49,999 bases of DNA from Hondaea fermentalgiana (Eukaryota > Sar > Bigyra > Thraustochytrida > Thraustochytriidae), in assembly GCA_014084085.1 (NCBI GenBank), contig NPFB01000193.1, forward strand, positions 1 through 49,999. Direction: 5' to 3'. Below are positions 9,083 through 18,350 of the stretch, in pieces (position 1 is the stretch's first letter; each line of letters begins with the position of its first letter). The position numbers were made by a program, and so were the translations under genes. The notes below the pieces were generated by a model. The model saw only the letters and a list, made by a program, of their open reading frames with translations. It had not been told where the DNA came from and ran no database searches.

Positions 9083-10185
9083 CTCTCGCCGCCAGAATCT
9101 CGGTGGCAGCTGCTGTTCAAGGCGCCGGAACAGTCCCGGCCACCGTCCCTGTCGTGGCCTGCCAGCAGGAGCCACAGCAGCAGCTATTATTGCACCATGT
9201 TCGGCGCCTTTCGCGGCGTCCCTGTCGTGCTCGCGCCCGCTCTCGCCCTCGCGCAGCGCCAGCACCTTCGAGTCAAGCTTGGTTCATCTTCACGCAGTCC
9301 CATCGCCGGCATCCCCTCCGCCCAGAGCTTCACCGTGGCCCCCGCGGAACCGCGCCGCGCTGCGGCGGCCGCAGGATTTCCACCGCGCCCCTCGCGCCTC
9401 CTTCCCGCGCCAGCGCTTCCCGCGCAGCGCAGCACGCTGTGTTCGTTCGTTCTGCCGCGCCCGCTGTTACCCGCGCGTGCCGTGCCGTGCCGTGCCCTGC
9501 CGTGCACGCCGCGCCCCATCCATCTCCATCGCCCATCGCCAACGGCCTCGCGCGGCCGCACCTGGCAGCCCCAGCGGCGACCGACAGCGACTGCGGACGC
9601 GCTCTCCCCGAAGCGCCGCACACCGCGGCGGCAGGGCGAGCGATCGAAGCCGCCGCATCGCGCCCAGAGCCTCGCGCGTGCGAACGCTGCCCTCGGCGCG
9701 GCGCGCACAGCCAGCGCACACCCCGCCGCTCTCTCTCGCGCGCGTCCCATCCCACTCGCGTCCCATCGATCCGCCGCGCCCAGCTGCGCCGCGCCGCGCG
9801 CAGCCTGCTGCGCGCGCGCAGAGTCCGCGCGGCGCGGCGGCGCTCCTCTGCGCGCTGGGGCGCGGCGGGCGAGGCGAGGCGAGGCGGGAAGGCCGCGGTC
9901 CATCGCTCGCTCGTGCAAGGGCATGCATGGTGCACGCGCTTCGCGCAGCTCGCTTCGCGCAGCTTGCTTCGCGGGCGCCGTGAGGCTCTGCGCGCGACGC
10001 TCAGGGCGAGGAGGAGCGGGAGCACGAGGATGCGGAGGAGGACGAGGGCGGGCTCGGGGCCCCGCGGCGCGCCATGAGCAAAACCCGAACGCGATCTCGA
10101 AGCAAAGCAAGCAAGCAAGCGAGCAAGAGCAAGAGCAAGACACGAGAGCACAGCAGAGCAGAGAAGGAGGAAAAGAGAAGAGAGG

Positions 10186-10710
10186 ATGATGATGTCTGTG
10201 AGGACCGCGCGCGTGGCCCGCGCCCAGGTGAACCGCAGGCTGTCGACGGCGACGACGACGGCAGGGAGGTCCACGGACAAGGTCCCCGCCGCAGGCCAGG
10301 CCGAGGGCGGCCACCCGAACGTCATGCCCAAGGGCGGCAGCGGCGAGAATGTGGCCACCAAGGGCAAGGGCCGCGGCTACGGCCCCCTCGCCGTCATCAT
10401 GGCCGGCGTCGTCGGCGTGGCCGCCTACCAGCTCGGCTTTAGCGAGCCCAGCAAGGAGGCCAACAAGTTCCAGTTCAACCCGGAGACCGCCAAGGCCAGC
10501 GCCGAGGAGGCCGCCGCCGAGACTTCGCAGCACCGTCTCCAGCGCGACGACAGCGTCATGCGGAGCAAGGGCCCCTTCAAGGGCAAGAACAAGGAGATCC
10601 TCGGCATCACGCCCAGTGATGAGAAGCTCGAGAACGAGGCCACCACGCATTCTGCCGCAGGTACCATCGCCAGCGCCGCGCACCGCGAGGGCAAGTCTGT
10701 CGATCACTAA
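10186..10710 (+). CDS. Small single-pass membrane protein, copy C of a three-gene family
   Basis: A 174-aa protein related to 7340-7837 and, more distantly, to 5940-6482. It starts with a presequence-like segment (MMMSVRTARVARAQVNRRLS) that is rich in Arg and Ser and has no acidic residue. The family signature is AGQAEGGHPNVMPKGG at about 36-51, where the KNAM of copies A and B has changed to KGGS. The single helix GPLAVIMAGVVGVAAYQLGF is at about 66-85. GPFKGKNKEILGITPSDEKL is followed by ENEATTHSAAGTIASA. Three ATGs occur in a row at the start; the first is used here. Codon usage is strongly GC-ending. The function is unknown, and a mitochondrial inner-membrane location is plausible but untested. 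Confidence 0.82.
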   Translation: MMMSVRTARVARAQVNRRLSTATTTAGRSTDKVPAAGQAEGGHPNVMPKGGSGENVATKGKGRGYGPLAVIMAGVVGVAAYQLGFSEPSKEANKFQFNPETAKASAEEAAAETSQHRLQRDDSVMRSKGPFKGKNKEILGITPSDEKLENEATTHSAAGTIASAAHREGKSVDH

Positions 10711-11313
10711 GCCGACTCGTCAACTTCCGTATACATACTAGACACCTTCTTTCTTTCCCTTTCCTTTTCAGCGGCGCGTCCCGTCCCATTGATTGATTAT
10801 CAGATCAGCCACGATTTTTGAGCCTTTTGTAGTACCAGTATTACCGCATTAATGCTTTCCTCCCCTTCCGTACAATCTCTCAGTTCCTTGGATCATGCTT
10901 GCGGTAGCGGCTGCGGCTGATTGTCTGGTCGGTCATCTTTGACACAAACTTCTGCGCTTTTGGTACAAAGCTCAAGGCCATCCTTTGGAGTTACCTCTCG
11001 TATGTTCTACAAACAAACACTTTTTGCCGTCGCCGCGACGAGTCAACCATCTACAGCTGGCGTCTCTTTCGCGAGCGCTCTCTCACTCACATACATCTTC
11101 ACGTGCTGCTGCTCGCCACAAGATCAGACCTTATCTTGTTTGTAATCTTGTTTCAAAATATAATGTTTGTACTTCTGCTCGCCACAAGATCATCATCCTT
11201 GTCTTTTTCGTTCATCTTGCATAAAATCACAGATTCATGATACTCCCGCTCGCCACAAGATCATCATCCTCGTCTTTTTCAATCAGATAATTAGAAAAAG
11301 TAAGTTCTACAAA
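10711..11313. other. Convergent intergenic region with a spaced direct repeat
   Basis: This lies between the stop codons of copy C (+) and the PRP22-type helicase (-). Apart from a direct repeat at 11111-11280 it is plain AT-richer 3' sequence. No coding signal. Confidence 0.5.
11111..11280. repeat. Three spaced direct repeats, core GCTCGCCACAAGATCA
   Basis: The core lies at 11111-11126, 11177-11192 and 11248-11263. Copies two and three are alike over about 33 bp (11177-11209 and 11248-11280), with one visible difference. Spacing is 66 and 71 bp. All are in the 3' flank of the minus-strand helicase gene. Confidence 0.8.
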
Positions 11314-14300
11314 CTATCCTCGCCGCCGCGAAAGCCGCCACAGCTGATTGCCTTCGTCACGCGGATCGTAGAGCGGCTCGATGCGCTCGCGCTTCTTGCG
11401 ACGCGTCAGCTTGTTCGGATCCGCAGAACGATAAAAGTTAGGAGCCACCTCGAGAAGCGTCTTCGGGTCAATCACCATCACCTGTCGCATGTACTCCTTG
11501 GAAGTAAGCACAAGCTCGTGGTAAATAACCACTTCAGGATTGCGCTGGAACAACGCAGATCCAGGATGAATGAACACGGGTTGGCCCTCCACAAGCGTCC
11601 GGTAGCCCTCGGTCGGGTCACGCTTCGCAGCGTGCATGAAAAATCCGCTTGCAATCGCCATTTGCACCGCCTTGAACTTGCGGCCGCACGACTCGATCGG
11701 CATGCGATAGCGACCCAAAATTCCTACGAGCTGTTGCCGGATGTCCTGCGCACGTTGAATCGAGCGCGTCTGCACAAATTGGTCCACGCACCAAGCTTTC
11801 GAAAAACCGGCGCGTTTCCAGGATTCATACACGGCCAGCATGGTCAGGTGGTCGCCCTCAGGCTGATGAAAGCGCGCCTTCTTCTGGTCTGCTTGCGCCT
11901 GCTTCTCTTTCGGACGAAAAAAAATGTTCTCTACAGAAAGCATGGCCACGATCGTCACGACCTCCTCAGCGCATCCCAGCTCCACAGAAGAAATCAGTGT
12001 CTTGGACAAAATTGGATCCAGGGGAAAAGCGGCCATTTTGCGGCCCATCTTCGTGAGCAATCCCTCCTCGTCGAGAGCGCCCAGCGCATACAGTTTTTCA
12101 AGGGCAGCCACCAGGGTCTGAGCTGGGGGCGGATCCATAAAGTCAAAGCTTAAAAGGTCATTCACGCCCATGCTCTTGAGCTGAAGCACAACATTGCCCA
12201 AATTCGTACGTTGAATCTCCGGCACATTTGTCGGCAGCATCTCAGTCTTATAGGCAAGCTCAGTGTAGAGACGAAAACACTTGCCAGGACCTGTACGTCC
12301 AGCGCGACCCGCGCGCTGCCGCGCCGAAGCCTGCGAGATCGGCGTCACCACCAAAGAGTCCATGCCCAGTTTCGGATTGTACGCGTTGATTTTGCTCATA
12401 CCCGGATCCACGACATAGTGGATACCGTCCACCGTAATGGAGGCCTCGGCAATATTGGTTGCAACAATGAGCTTGCGCGACCCACGCGGAGCAGGCTCAA
12501 AGATGCGGCTCTGCATCTCACTCGGAAGCGAGCCATACGCAGGCAAGATGATGAGAGGGGGCGCGCTGCGGCCCAGCCGCTGCATGCGCTGATACAAGAC
12601 CTCGCATGCCGTATCAATCTCCTCCTGGCCCGTGAGAAAGAGAAGAATGTCGCCCTCACCTTCATTGAGGTGGATCTGCATCACCGTGACCAGTGCCGCA
12701 TCAACATAATCGTTCTCTGCCTCCTTGGCATACATAATATCCACGGGAAAGGTTCGCCCCGGGATGGTAAAGATCTTGGCGTCGAGAAAATACTGCGAAA
12801 ACTTTTCTGCATCCAGCGTCGCGCTCGTTACAATGAGTCGAAAGTCTTTGCGTCGCTGCACAAGTTTCTTTAAAAGAGCAAACAAGACGTCCGTGCTCAC
12901 ATTGCGTTCGTGCGCCTCGTCCAGCATAATACATGAGTAGCGCTTGAGATCGCCATCCATGAGCATCTCGCGCATGAGCATACCATCCGTCATGTACTTG
13001 ATGGCGGTTTCGGGGCCCGTGCAGTCCTCGAATCGAATTGTGTAGCCAACCTCCTGACCGACGCGGCATCCGACCTCTTCCGCCACACGTTTGGCCACCG
13101 ACACGGCTGCCACGCGCCGAGGCTGCGTGCATCCAACAATACCACGCTTCGTGAACCCCATCTCGGCCAGATACTGCGTCATCTGCGTCGTCTTTCCCGA
13201 GCCCGTCTCACCGACAACGACGAGAATCTGATTTTGCATGAACGCCTCACACAGCGTTGTTTTGAGCTGGTAAATGGGTAGCGATTCGCGCTGTTCCTGA
13301 ATCGACTTGTCCGTGATGTAACCAAAACTCGCATTATTTCCAAAGGCTTGCTTTTTCCATTCAGGGACCTCGCGGCCCGGAAGCGTGATGCCGCGCAAGT
13401 CGCCGGCGAGGGTTCGCTCGCGGTCGTCGGCCATCGGATCAAGCCACGCGCGTGACATGTTTCGTGGCACAGCATTCAGTTCTGTTTGTTCCTGCGCTCG
13501 CTTGAGCTCCCGACGCTCCTTTGCGATGGCGGTTTGATTTTCAGCGGCGCGCTGCATGCTGCCCTCTGGGTTTTTTACAATCTTCACCTGACCAATTGAC
13601 GCAGCCATCTCCGTTTGCCCGCGCAGAAACGCGGGCTCTGCCTCATTCAGCTCCACCTCGAGCTCTTCCTCGGTCTCTTCAAAATCCATGGCACCACGCT
13701 CCTCGTCATAGTGCGGGTAAGCATCCTTGTTCAAGGCCCCCGAGTTGACAAGCTGTCGGATTTCCCAGAGTTCTTCCTCCGAGTGCTTGAGTTTGCGTTT
13801 GCGCTGCACAATTCCCGGCAGCTCACGGGCTGATGCAGTCCCCAGCGTAGAGGTTGCTTCGGAAGACGAAGAGGACATCGCAGGTGGGCCCGCCAGATCT
13901 GCGCCTGAGCGCTGATCTACGTCTGCCATGCTGAGAAGAAGTTTGGTTCGCGGTTGACTGATCACCTTGACGAGGACCTCGTCGCCCGAACGCACGACGT
14001 CGTGAGCGCTTCGGTTACGCATATCCCGTGCCACGTGCTGCGTGCGCACAAGGCCCTCGATGTTGCCACTCCGCGTGTCCCGACTCGGGAATTCAGGTAG
14101 CTCCACGAAACAGCCAAAGTCCTTGATGTTCCGCACTTTACCACTGTAAATCTTGCCATACTCGGGCTCTCTCTCGCTGCCTCTCTTGAACCTCGACTTG
14201 TCCGCGTGTGTCCCTCCCGAAGCGGACGCTCCTTTTCCAGCTCCTGTGCTGGACATGGACCTTCCGCCGCCAGATCGATCGAGCTGGGCGCGAAGTTCTC

Positions 14301-14706
14301 GCAATTTCTTTTCCGTAGCCGAGTCTCTGCCTTCTCCGACAGCAATAGGTCGTAGCTCATCGGGTCGGGCGAGACCGGGAAGTTGTTTGGCCATCTCGCT
14401 GACACCCTCGCGACGACTGGTGCCGTTGTTGGCGCCACCACCATCGGCAGCGGCAGCGCCTCCCGCGGGCCCTTTGCCGGCCTTGCCCATGGAAACGACA
14501 AGACCGAAAATTGTTTTGCACAGCGAGGCGGGGATGCTTTCATCCTGCTCTTTCATCGCGGCCGCGAAGGCGTCGGCGCCCTCGCGCTCGTGCTGCTTGG
14601 CGTTCTCAATGAAGAACTCCGCGAGCGCCTCCTCCGACACGCCCAGGCTCGCCTCGAGCTCGCGCTGCACGCGCGCCACGAGCGACAGCCGGTCGAGGTC
14701 CTCCAT
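11314..14706 (-). CDS. DHX8: DEAH-box pre-mRNA splicing helicase, PRP22/DHX8 type
   Basis: This 1130-aa ATP-dependent RNA helicase should release spliced mRNA from the spliceosome in the nucleus. The PRP22/DHX8 identity comes from the S1 RNA-binding domain at about 183-262 ([20 protein letters not shown]) placed before the helicase core; other DEAH splicing factors lack it. Core motifs are Walker A GETGSGKT at 499-506, TQPRRVAA near 527, DEAH at 596-599, SAT at 628-630, LTGQEEID near 691 and QRAGRAGR at 797-804, followed by HA2 and OB-fold regions. Length is near that of human DHX8 (about 1220) and yeast Prp22 (about 1145). The start is MEDLDRL at 14706. The frame stays open upstream across a GAAA microsatellite, which would code Phe/Leu/Ser repeats and is not believable as protein. 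It is intact with no intron. Confidence 0.95.
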   Translation of the reverse strand: MEDLDRLSLVARVQRELEASLGVSEEALAEFFIENAKQHEREGADAFAAAMKEQDESIPASLCKTIFGLVVSMGKAGKGPAGGAAAADGGGANNGTSRREGVSEMAKQLPGLARPDELRPIAVGEGRDSATEKKLRELRAQLDRSGGGRSMSSTGAGKGASASGGTHADKSRFKRGSEREPEYGKIYSGKVRNIKDFGCFVELPEFPSRDTRSGNIEGLVRTQHVARDMRNRSAHDVVRSGDEVLVKVISQPRTKLLLSMADVDQRSGADLAGPPAMSSSSSEATSTLGTASARELPGIVQRKRKLKHSEEELWEIRQLVNSGALNKDAYPHYDEERGAMDFEETEEELEVELNEAEPAFLRGQTEMAASIGQVKIVKNPEGSMQRAAENQTAIAKERRELKRAQEQTELNAVPRNMSRAWLDPMADDRERTLAGDLRGITLPGREVPEWKKQAFGNNASFGYITDKSIQEQRESLPIYQLKTTLCEAFMQNQILVVVGETGSGKTTQMTQYLAEMGFTKRGIVGCTQPRRVAAVSVAKRVAEEVGCRVGQEVGYTIRFEDCTGPETAIKYMTDGMLMREMLMDGDLKRYSCIMLDEAHERNVSTDVLFALLKKLVQRRKDFRLIVTSATLDAEKFSQYFLDAKIFTIPGRTFPVDIMYAKEAENDYVDAALVTVMQIHLNEGEGDILLFLTGQEEIDTACEVLYQRMQRLGRSAPPLIILPAYGSLPSEMQSRIFEPAPRGSRKLIVATNIAEASITVDGIHYVVDPGMSKINAYNPKLGMDSLVVTPISQASARQRAGRAGRTGPGKCFRLYTELAYKTEMLPTNVPEIQRTNLGNVVLQLKSMGVNDLLSFDFMDPPPAQTLVAALEKLYALGALDEEGLLTKMGRKMAAFPLDPILSKTLISSVELGCAEEVVTIVAMLSVENIFFRPKEKQAQADQKKARFHQPEGDHLTMLAVYESWKRAGFSKAWCVDQFVQTRSIQRAQDIRQQLVGILGRYRMPIESCGRKFKAVQMAIASGFFMHAAKRDPTEGYRTLVEGQPVFIHPGSALFQRNPEVVIYHELVLTSKEYMRQVMVIDPKTLLEVAPNFYRSADPNKLTRRKKRERIEPLYDPRDEGNQLWRLSRRRG

Positions 14707-14828
14707 CGTCGCCGCCTCCGCCTCCGCCCGCGCGCCCGTGCCGCCGCGACGCCGCGCCGGGCCCGCGCGTCTCGAGTCGTCTCGTCTCCTCGCGCCGCAA
14801 GATGAAAATGGGTTTTGCAGGCATCCAA

Positions 14829-14830
<2 letters not shown>

Positions 14831-14880
<50 letters not shown>

Positions 14881-14883
14881 AGA
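14831..14883. repeat. GAAA tetranucleotide microsatellite
   Basis: About 13 GAAA units, in the 5' flank of the helicase gene. Confidence 0.9.
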
Positions 14884-15045
14884 AGACTCGAGAACAAAGA
14901 TCACCGTGGCGGCTTCAGGTTTCTGGTGTTCACGCGCAGGGCGACTCCGAGGAGCAGCAAAACCCCCACGCGAGGCGAGGTCGTCCCGGGCGCCTTTGGC
15001 TTTGCGCCGTAGCTCGCTCCACCTGGCTGGCAGCTTGCCGCCGTC

Positions 15046-15066
15046 GTCTGTCTGTCTGTCTGTCTG
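15046..15066. repeat. TCTG tetranucleotide microsatellite
   Basis: Five TCTG units about 70 bp upstream of the small-protein start. Confidence 0.8.
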
Positions 15067-15132
15067 CGTCTTCGTTTGCGTCTGCAGCGGCGTGAGACGG
15101 AGAGTCAGGGCGAGGTGAAGCGCTGCGCCACG

Positions 15133-15354
15133 ATGCTGGGTAACCTGCTCAAGCCCAAGCCCGCCAATATTGCGGCGTGGGCCGTGGCGGGAGGCGCCAT
15201 GTACGCGTGGTCACAGTACGACAAGCAAAAGGCTACCACGTTCTCAGAGAATGAAGTCGAGACATGGAACGAGGACGTCAAGGCTAAGCATCCCAAGAAG
15301 AAGGTCGCAGGAGACCCAAAGGACCTTGACGAGGCGCCCAAGGCGACTGCATAA
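15133..15354 (+). CDS. Small single-pass membrane protein, 73 aa, unrecognised
   Basis: I do not recognise this family. The protein opens [20 protein letters not shown] and has one short hydrophobic segment at about 11-26. A hydrophilic, Lys/Glu-rich tail with KHPKKK near 52-57 follows. The size and layout (short N-terminus, one helix, charged soluble tail) resemble small mitochondrial inner-membrane or respiratory-assembly proteins, but no motif settles this. The start is the first ATG; a longer frame would need a TTG start at 15076. It is divergent from the helicase gene and ends about 115 bp from the convergent ankyrin gene. The steady codon usage and helix-plus-tail layout make it more likely real than a chance ORF. 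Confidence 0.6.
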   Translation: MLGNLLKPKPANIAAWAVAGGAMYAWSQYDKQKATTFSENEVETWNEDVKAKHPKKKVAGDPKDLDEAPKATA

Positions 15355-15469
15355 ACATATATTTTCCACTTGCAAAGTACGCTACCTATCAGCATCATTC
15401 TTCGTCGCCATGATTAACTACGGGTTTTGCGCTGGATTCTATTACCTTTCAATTTACTACATCGAGAGC

Positions 15470-16435
15470 TTATTTCTTGAGCTCGAGGGCAATGGCGCGC
15501 CCTGAGCGCCAACGCTGATAGTTTTGCGCAAGCTTGGCATGCTCAGTGTCTCGCCGAACTCGGTCTGCTGCGTCTTCTCTTGTTTTGCGACGAGCATTCG
15601 CCGCTTTGCGCTGCGTCGCTCCCCTTCGAAGCTGTGCGCGCACATGCTTTTCAAGCACTTCGTAAACGGGGCCGTCTTGCCGCATTGCAGCATATTGCGA
15701 CGCACTCTGGCCCGCTCGTGTCTTGACGTATGGATCTGCGCCCACATTCAGTAAGGTCTGAACAACGTATGGGTCCGTGGCCAAATGTAGGGCTGTCTCG
15801 CCCCGCAAATTCTGCACATGGACGTCCGCACGCGCATGCATTGCAAGCACTCTCACCAAGTTATTGTGACCCGTCTGCGCAGCAAGCATGAGTGCAGTAC
15901 ACTTGCCAAGAACTGTGCGCTTGTTTACATCGAGACCTCGGCATGATAGAAGCAATCTGAGCAGACCCTCATTCTCGCCGCGCAGACTTGCCTCGTGAAC
16001 CATTGCGCGGCCCGTCCTGGGATGCACGTCATTTATGGCACCATTGGGAATCCCACGAGTCATGAGCCATTCTTGCAGGCCTTCTTTGTCCCCATGCGAA
16101 ATGAGTCTCATAGGCACGTCCATGCTACCGCGCGAGAGATCTCCCGTAGCTGGCGATTGCGGCGTCGCCGGTGAGGGTGTTTCGAGCTTCGTCGTCAAAA
16201 GCACGACCGACGCGTCATCTTGGCCAGCGGAAGATAGTTCATGCTCGACGGATTGGGGCGCACGTTCAACGAGGCTGCGACCCTTGTCTTTGTGCGAGCG
16301 TTGTCTTCGGTTTCGTGTTCTTCTTTCACGCCGCACGAGGTCGCCAAGTCCAGTCAAAAGGTCAAGCTGCGCCGCAGTCGACGTATGCGTGTCATCATCT
16401 CCGCGCGTGTCGCCGTCCTTGTCTGTGGCACCCAT
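15470..16435 (-). CDS. Ankyrin-repeat protein with basic helical C-terminus
   Basis: A 321-aa protein. The first 110 or so residues are polar and probably disordered, with an Arg-rich patch (RRERRTRNRRQRSHK) near 35-49. About four ankyrin repeats follow at roughly 110-245, with recognisable pieces such as GRAMVHEASLRGENEGLLRL, CTALMLAAQTGHNNLVRVLA and GETALHLATDPYVVQTLLNV. The C-terminal 75 residues are a long, Arg/Lys/Gln/Ala-rich helix. Ankyrin repeats mediate protein binding, and nothing here shows the partner. The start is MGATDKDGD at 16435. The frame is open further upstream but that part is Lys-rich, low-complexity and unlike protein. Confidence 0.8.
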   Translation of the reverse strand: MGATDKDGDTRGDDDTHTSTAAQLDLLTGLGDLVRRERRTRNRRQRSHKDKGRSLVERAPQSVEHELSSAGQDDASVVLLTTKLETPSPATPQSPATGDLSRGSMDVPMRLISHGDKEGLQEWLMTRGIPNGAINDVHPRTGRAMVHEASLRGENEGLLRLLLSCRGLDVNKRTVLGKCTALMLAAQTGHNNLVRVLAMHARADVHVQNLRGETALHLATDPYVVQTLLNVGADPYVKTRAGQSASQYAAMRQDGPVYEVLEKHVRAQLRRGATQRKAANARRKTREDAADRVRRDTEHAKLAQNYQRWRSGRAIALELKK

Positions 16436-16830
16436 GGCAAAACCAACATGAATTGACGCGGCTTTCTTTCTCCCCAGCGCTCTCACATCAGTGCTGACCG
16501 TTGTTTTGGTGCACACCTTCTTTTTTTCCTTTTTATTTTTACATTTCTGCCTGCCTTTATTTTTCGTTTTTTGTCGTGCAATGCAAGGTTGACAGCGAGC
16601 GACCAGAGGCGAATGAATGATCAGATGGAAGTAGATTTTTATTTGAGTAAATGTGTAGGTAGTATCGCTCGCTTGATCGTGGCAAGGTGATTTTAAAAAA
16701 CAAAAAAAAATGGCAATGGACATCTTGTCCATTCTCCATCACCATCACCATCTTCTGGGGCGCTTTGCAAAAAGGAAAATAAGATTTGGTCAGAATTGGT
16801 TCGCACAAGAGCCAGGCAACTTATACAAGC
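16436..16830. other. Intergenic region between two minus-strand genes
   Basis: Upstream of the ankyrin gene and downstream of the TPR gene. T- and A-rich stretches occur at about 16515-16575 and 16692-16711, and a short CAT-rich run at about 16735-16752. No coding signal. Confidence 0.45.
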
Positions 16831-17907
16831 TCATGAGCGACCACTGCCGCTCGAGCCGTCACCAGCGATCTCATCCTCCAAATCAACCTTGTCCACACCA
16901 AGCTCATCGAGCACCTGCTGCTGAAGAGCATGCGCGTCAGCATCCTTGCCCCATGCCATGTAAAGCTCGGCGAGGTTGTGCATTGCAATAATCGTTTCGC
17001 TGTGAGACCCGCCGAGCTTGGCCTGACGGATACGAAGAGCTTCCTTGTACTCCTTTTCAGCGAGCTCAAAGCGACCTTGAAGCTTGAGCTCCAGCCCCAT
17101 GTTGTTGCGCGCAGTTGCCACACGCGGATGTTCTGCATCCAAGGCAGCAACGATAATATTTCTACCACCCTCCACATACGACATGCTGTCCTCTTTGTCG
17201 TTGAGCAAGCGAAGAACCGCGCCATAATTCTGCATCGCCATCCCGTAGTCTGGCGACTCCTCGCCCTTGAGCGATTTGAGGGCCTCCATATTGGTAGCAA
17301 AAAAGGTCTTGGCATGCGTGAGAAGAGAGTGTTTCTCCATACCCTTGGAATTCAGCGCATACGTCTTGTAAAGCTGTCCAAGGTTGCCCATAGCTGTGAC
17401 AGTGCTGAGGTGGTCGTCGCCGACAGTATCCTTGTAGATGCGGATCGCCTCGCTGAGAGATTTGACTGCTTCATCGAACTCGCCAACTTGCTTGTGCATG
17501 AGCGCCAGGTTGTTCAAGACGCTAGCATAGACAGGGTGCTTGTCTCCATAAAAGCTTTCGACGGTGAGCTTGACGGCTTCAGCCACCTCGCGCGCCTCGG
17601 CAATCTTGTTCTGCGACCAGAGCTCGTGTACCTGCTGCTGCAGCTTGGAGATTTCAAGCTCGGGGCCCTGCAAGTGCTCGGGGCGACTGCCTCCGCCTAG
17701 GCCGAGGCCTTGCCCTGTCGGAGTCGCTGATGCCGACGCTCCTGCCTGCTCGGCCTGGTCCTGCAGTTGCTCCTGGATCTGCTGCTGCATTTCCTGCTGC
17801 ACCTTGGGATCCGTGCGGTGCCTCGTGATGGAAATCCCTCCAGGTCCCGTGCGCGCCGCAAATCCTCTCGACGACGCCGGCGCTGCGTTCGACGCCGCCG
17901 CCGACAT
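16831..17907 (-). CDS. Kinesin-light-chain-like TPR protein (5' end uncertain, near assembly gap)
   Basis: At least 358 aa from the ATG at 17907. The true start may lie in or beyond the N gap at 17981-18080, because the frame stays open to the gap edge. A Gln-rich helix (QQEMQQQIQEQLQDQAEQAG) at about 33-52 is followed by 42-residue TPRs of the kinesin-light-chain/NPHP3 kind, for example HPVYASVLNNLALMHKQVGE, HPRVATARNNMGLELKLQGR and HSETIIAMHNLAELYMAWGK. The segment SAAASNAAPASSRGFAARTG is Ser/Ala/Arg-rich and could be a mitochondrial targeting sequence, which would fit a TTC19-like role. A cytosolic KLC-like scaffold is equally possible. The C-terminus is acidic then Ser/Gly-rich. Confidence 0.78.
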   Translation of the reverse strand: MSAAASNAAPASSRGFAARTGPGGISITRHRTDPKVQQEMQQQIQEQLQDQAEQAGASASATPTGQGLGLGGGSRPEHLQGPELEISKLQQQVHELWSQNKIAEAREVAEAVKLTVESFYGDKHPVYASVLNNLALMHKQVGEFDEAVKSLSEAIRIYKDTVGDDHLSTVTAMGNLGQLYKTYALNSKGMEKHSLLTHAKTFFATNMEALKSLKGEESPDYGMAMQNYGAVLRLLNDKEDSMSYVEGGRNIIVAALDAEHPRVATARNNMGLELKLQGRFELAEKEYKEALRIRQAKLGGSHSETIIAMHNLAELYMAWGKDADAHALQQQVLDELGVDKVDLEDEIAGDGSSGSGRS

Positions 17908-18350
17908 CGACGTCCACCGCGCCTGCCTGTTGGCCGCGCCCCTGCCGCCCGCGTTCGTCGCGCAGCTGGCGGCCGCCGCCNNNNNNNNNNNNNNNNNNNN
18001 NNNNNNNNNNNNNNNNNNNNNNNNNNNNNNNNNNNNNNNNNNNNNNNNNNNNNNNNNNNNNNNNNNNNNNNNNNNNNNNNGCCTCGCCGCCGCGCCCCTC
18101 CGCGCCGCCGCGCCTCGCCGCGTCTGCCGCCGTCGCGTCGCGAGCTTCGCGCGCGCGAAGGGCGATCTTGGTTTGGTTTGCTGGTTTGGTTTTCTTTGGC
18201 TTGGTTTGGGTCGTCCGGCCTCTCGTTCTTTCGTTCTTTCTTTTCTTTCGCGCGGCCGGCCGCCATAGCCGCAAGCAAGGCACGGCAAGGCAAGGCAAGG
18301 CAAGCCTCGCGCACGACCTCGAGATCGAGCGCCAGCGCGTCCGCGGCAGC
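17908..18350. promoter_or_regulatory. Divergent upstream region containing an assembly gap
   Basis: Lies between the TPR gene (-) and the methyltransferase gene (+). It includes 100 Ns. Right of the gap are TTGGTTTG repeats near 18168-18210, a TTTCTTTCG-rich stretch near 18226-18250 and AAGGC repeats near 18277-18303. Coding on the left edge may belong to the TPR gene. Confidence 0.4.
17981..18080. other. Assembly gap, 100 N
   Basis: Exactly 100 N, the usual placeholder for unknown length. The flanks are extremely GC-rich (GCCGCC and CCGCGCC repeats), which probably caused the break. Any reading frame drawn across it is meaningless. Confidence 0.98.

Larger units (their letters stand above)
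7838..10185. other. 2.3-kb GC-rich spacer between family copies B and C
   Basis: No gene could be supported. Long open frames on both strands (for example 8609-10189 and 9187-10707) consist of Arg/Ala/Pro/Ser-rich sequence with no domain and are explained by high GC. The spacer holds a CAT/CATT-rich stretch near 7904-7937, a GCT repeat at 8582-8606, a CTGCA pentamer repeat near 9045-9082 and GTGCC repeats near 9478-9510. Confidence 0.55.
14707..15132. promoter_or_regulatory. Divergent intergenic region with microsatellites
   Basis: Shared upstream region of the helicase (-) and a 73-aa protein gene (+). It holds GAAA and TCTG microsatellites. No clear promoter element was recognised. Confidence 0.45.

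Noticed and set aside
8609..10189. Long plus-strand open frame (526 codons) between family copies B and C
   Set aside because: Composition is Arg/Ala/Ser/Pro with simple-repeat segments, there is no domain or conserved block, and equally long frames exist on the other strand. High GC explains the lack of stops.
9187..10707. Minus-strand open frame (506 codons) antisense to copy C
   Set aside because: It is a mirror of copy C plus GC-rich spacer. Copy C is supported by similarity to two other genes; this frame is not.
11111..11280. Possible CRISPR-like array (similar repeats with unique spacers)
   Set aside because: Only three copies, of unequal length and spacing, in a eukaryotic 3' flank with no cas genes. 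Treated as a spaced direct repeat.
11167..12153. Plus-strand open frame (328 codons) antisense to the helicase 3' end
   Set aside because: It starts in the spaced repeats and continues opposite conserved helicase sequence; no independent support.
14707..14904. 66-residue N-terminal extension of the PRP22 helicase
   Set aside because: It would translate a GAAA microsatellite into Phe/Leu/Ser repeats. The ATG at 14706 starts the conserved protein.
17908..18303. Extension of the TPR gene across the N gap to 18303
   Set aside because: The gap length is unknown, so the frame across it is arbitrary. The right-hand part is basic low-complexity sequence.
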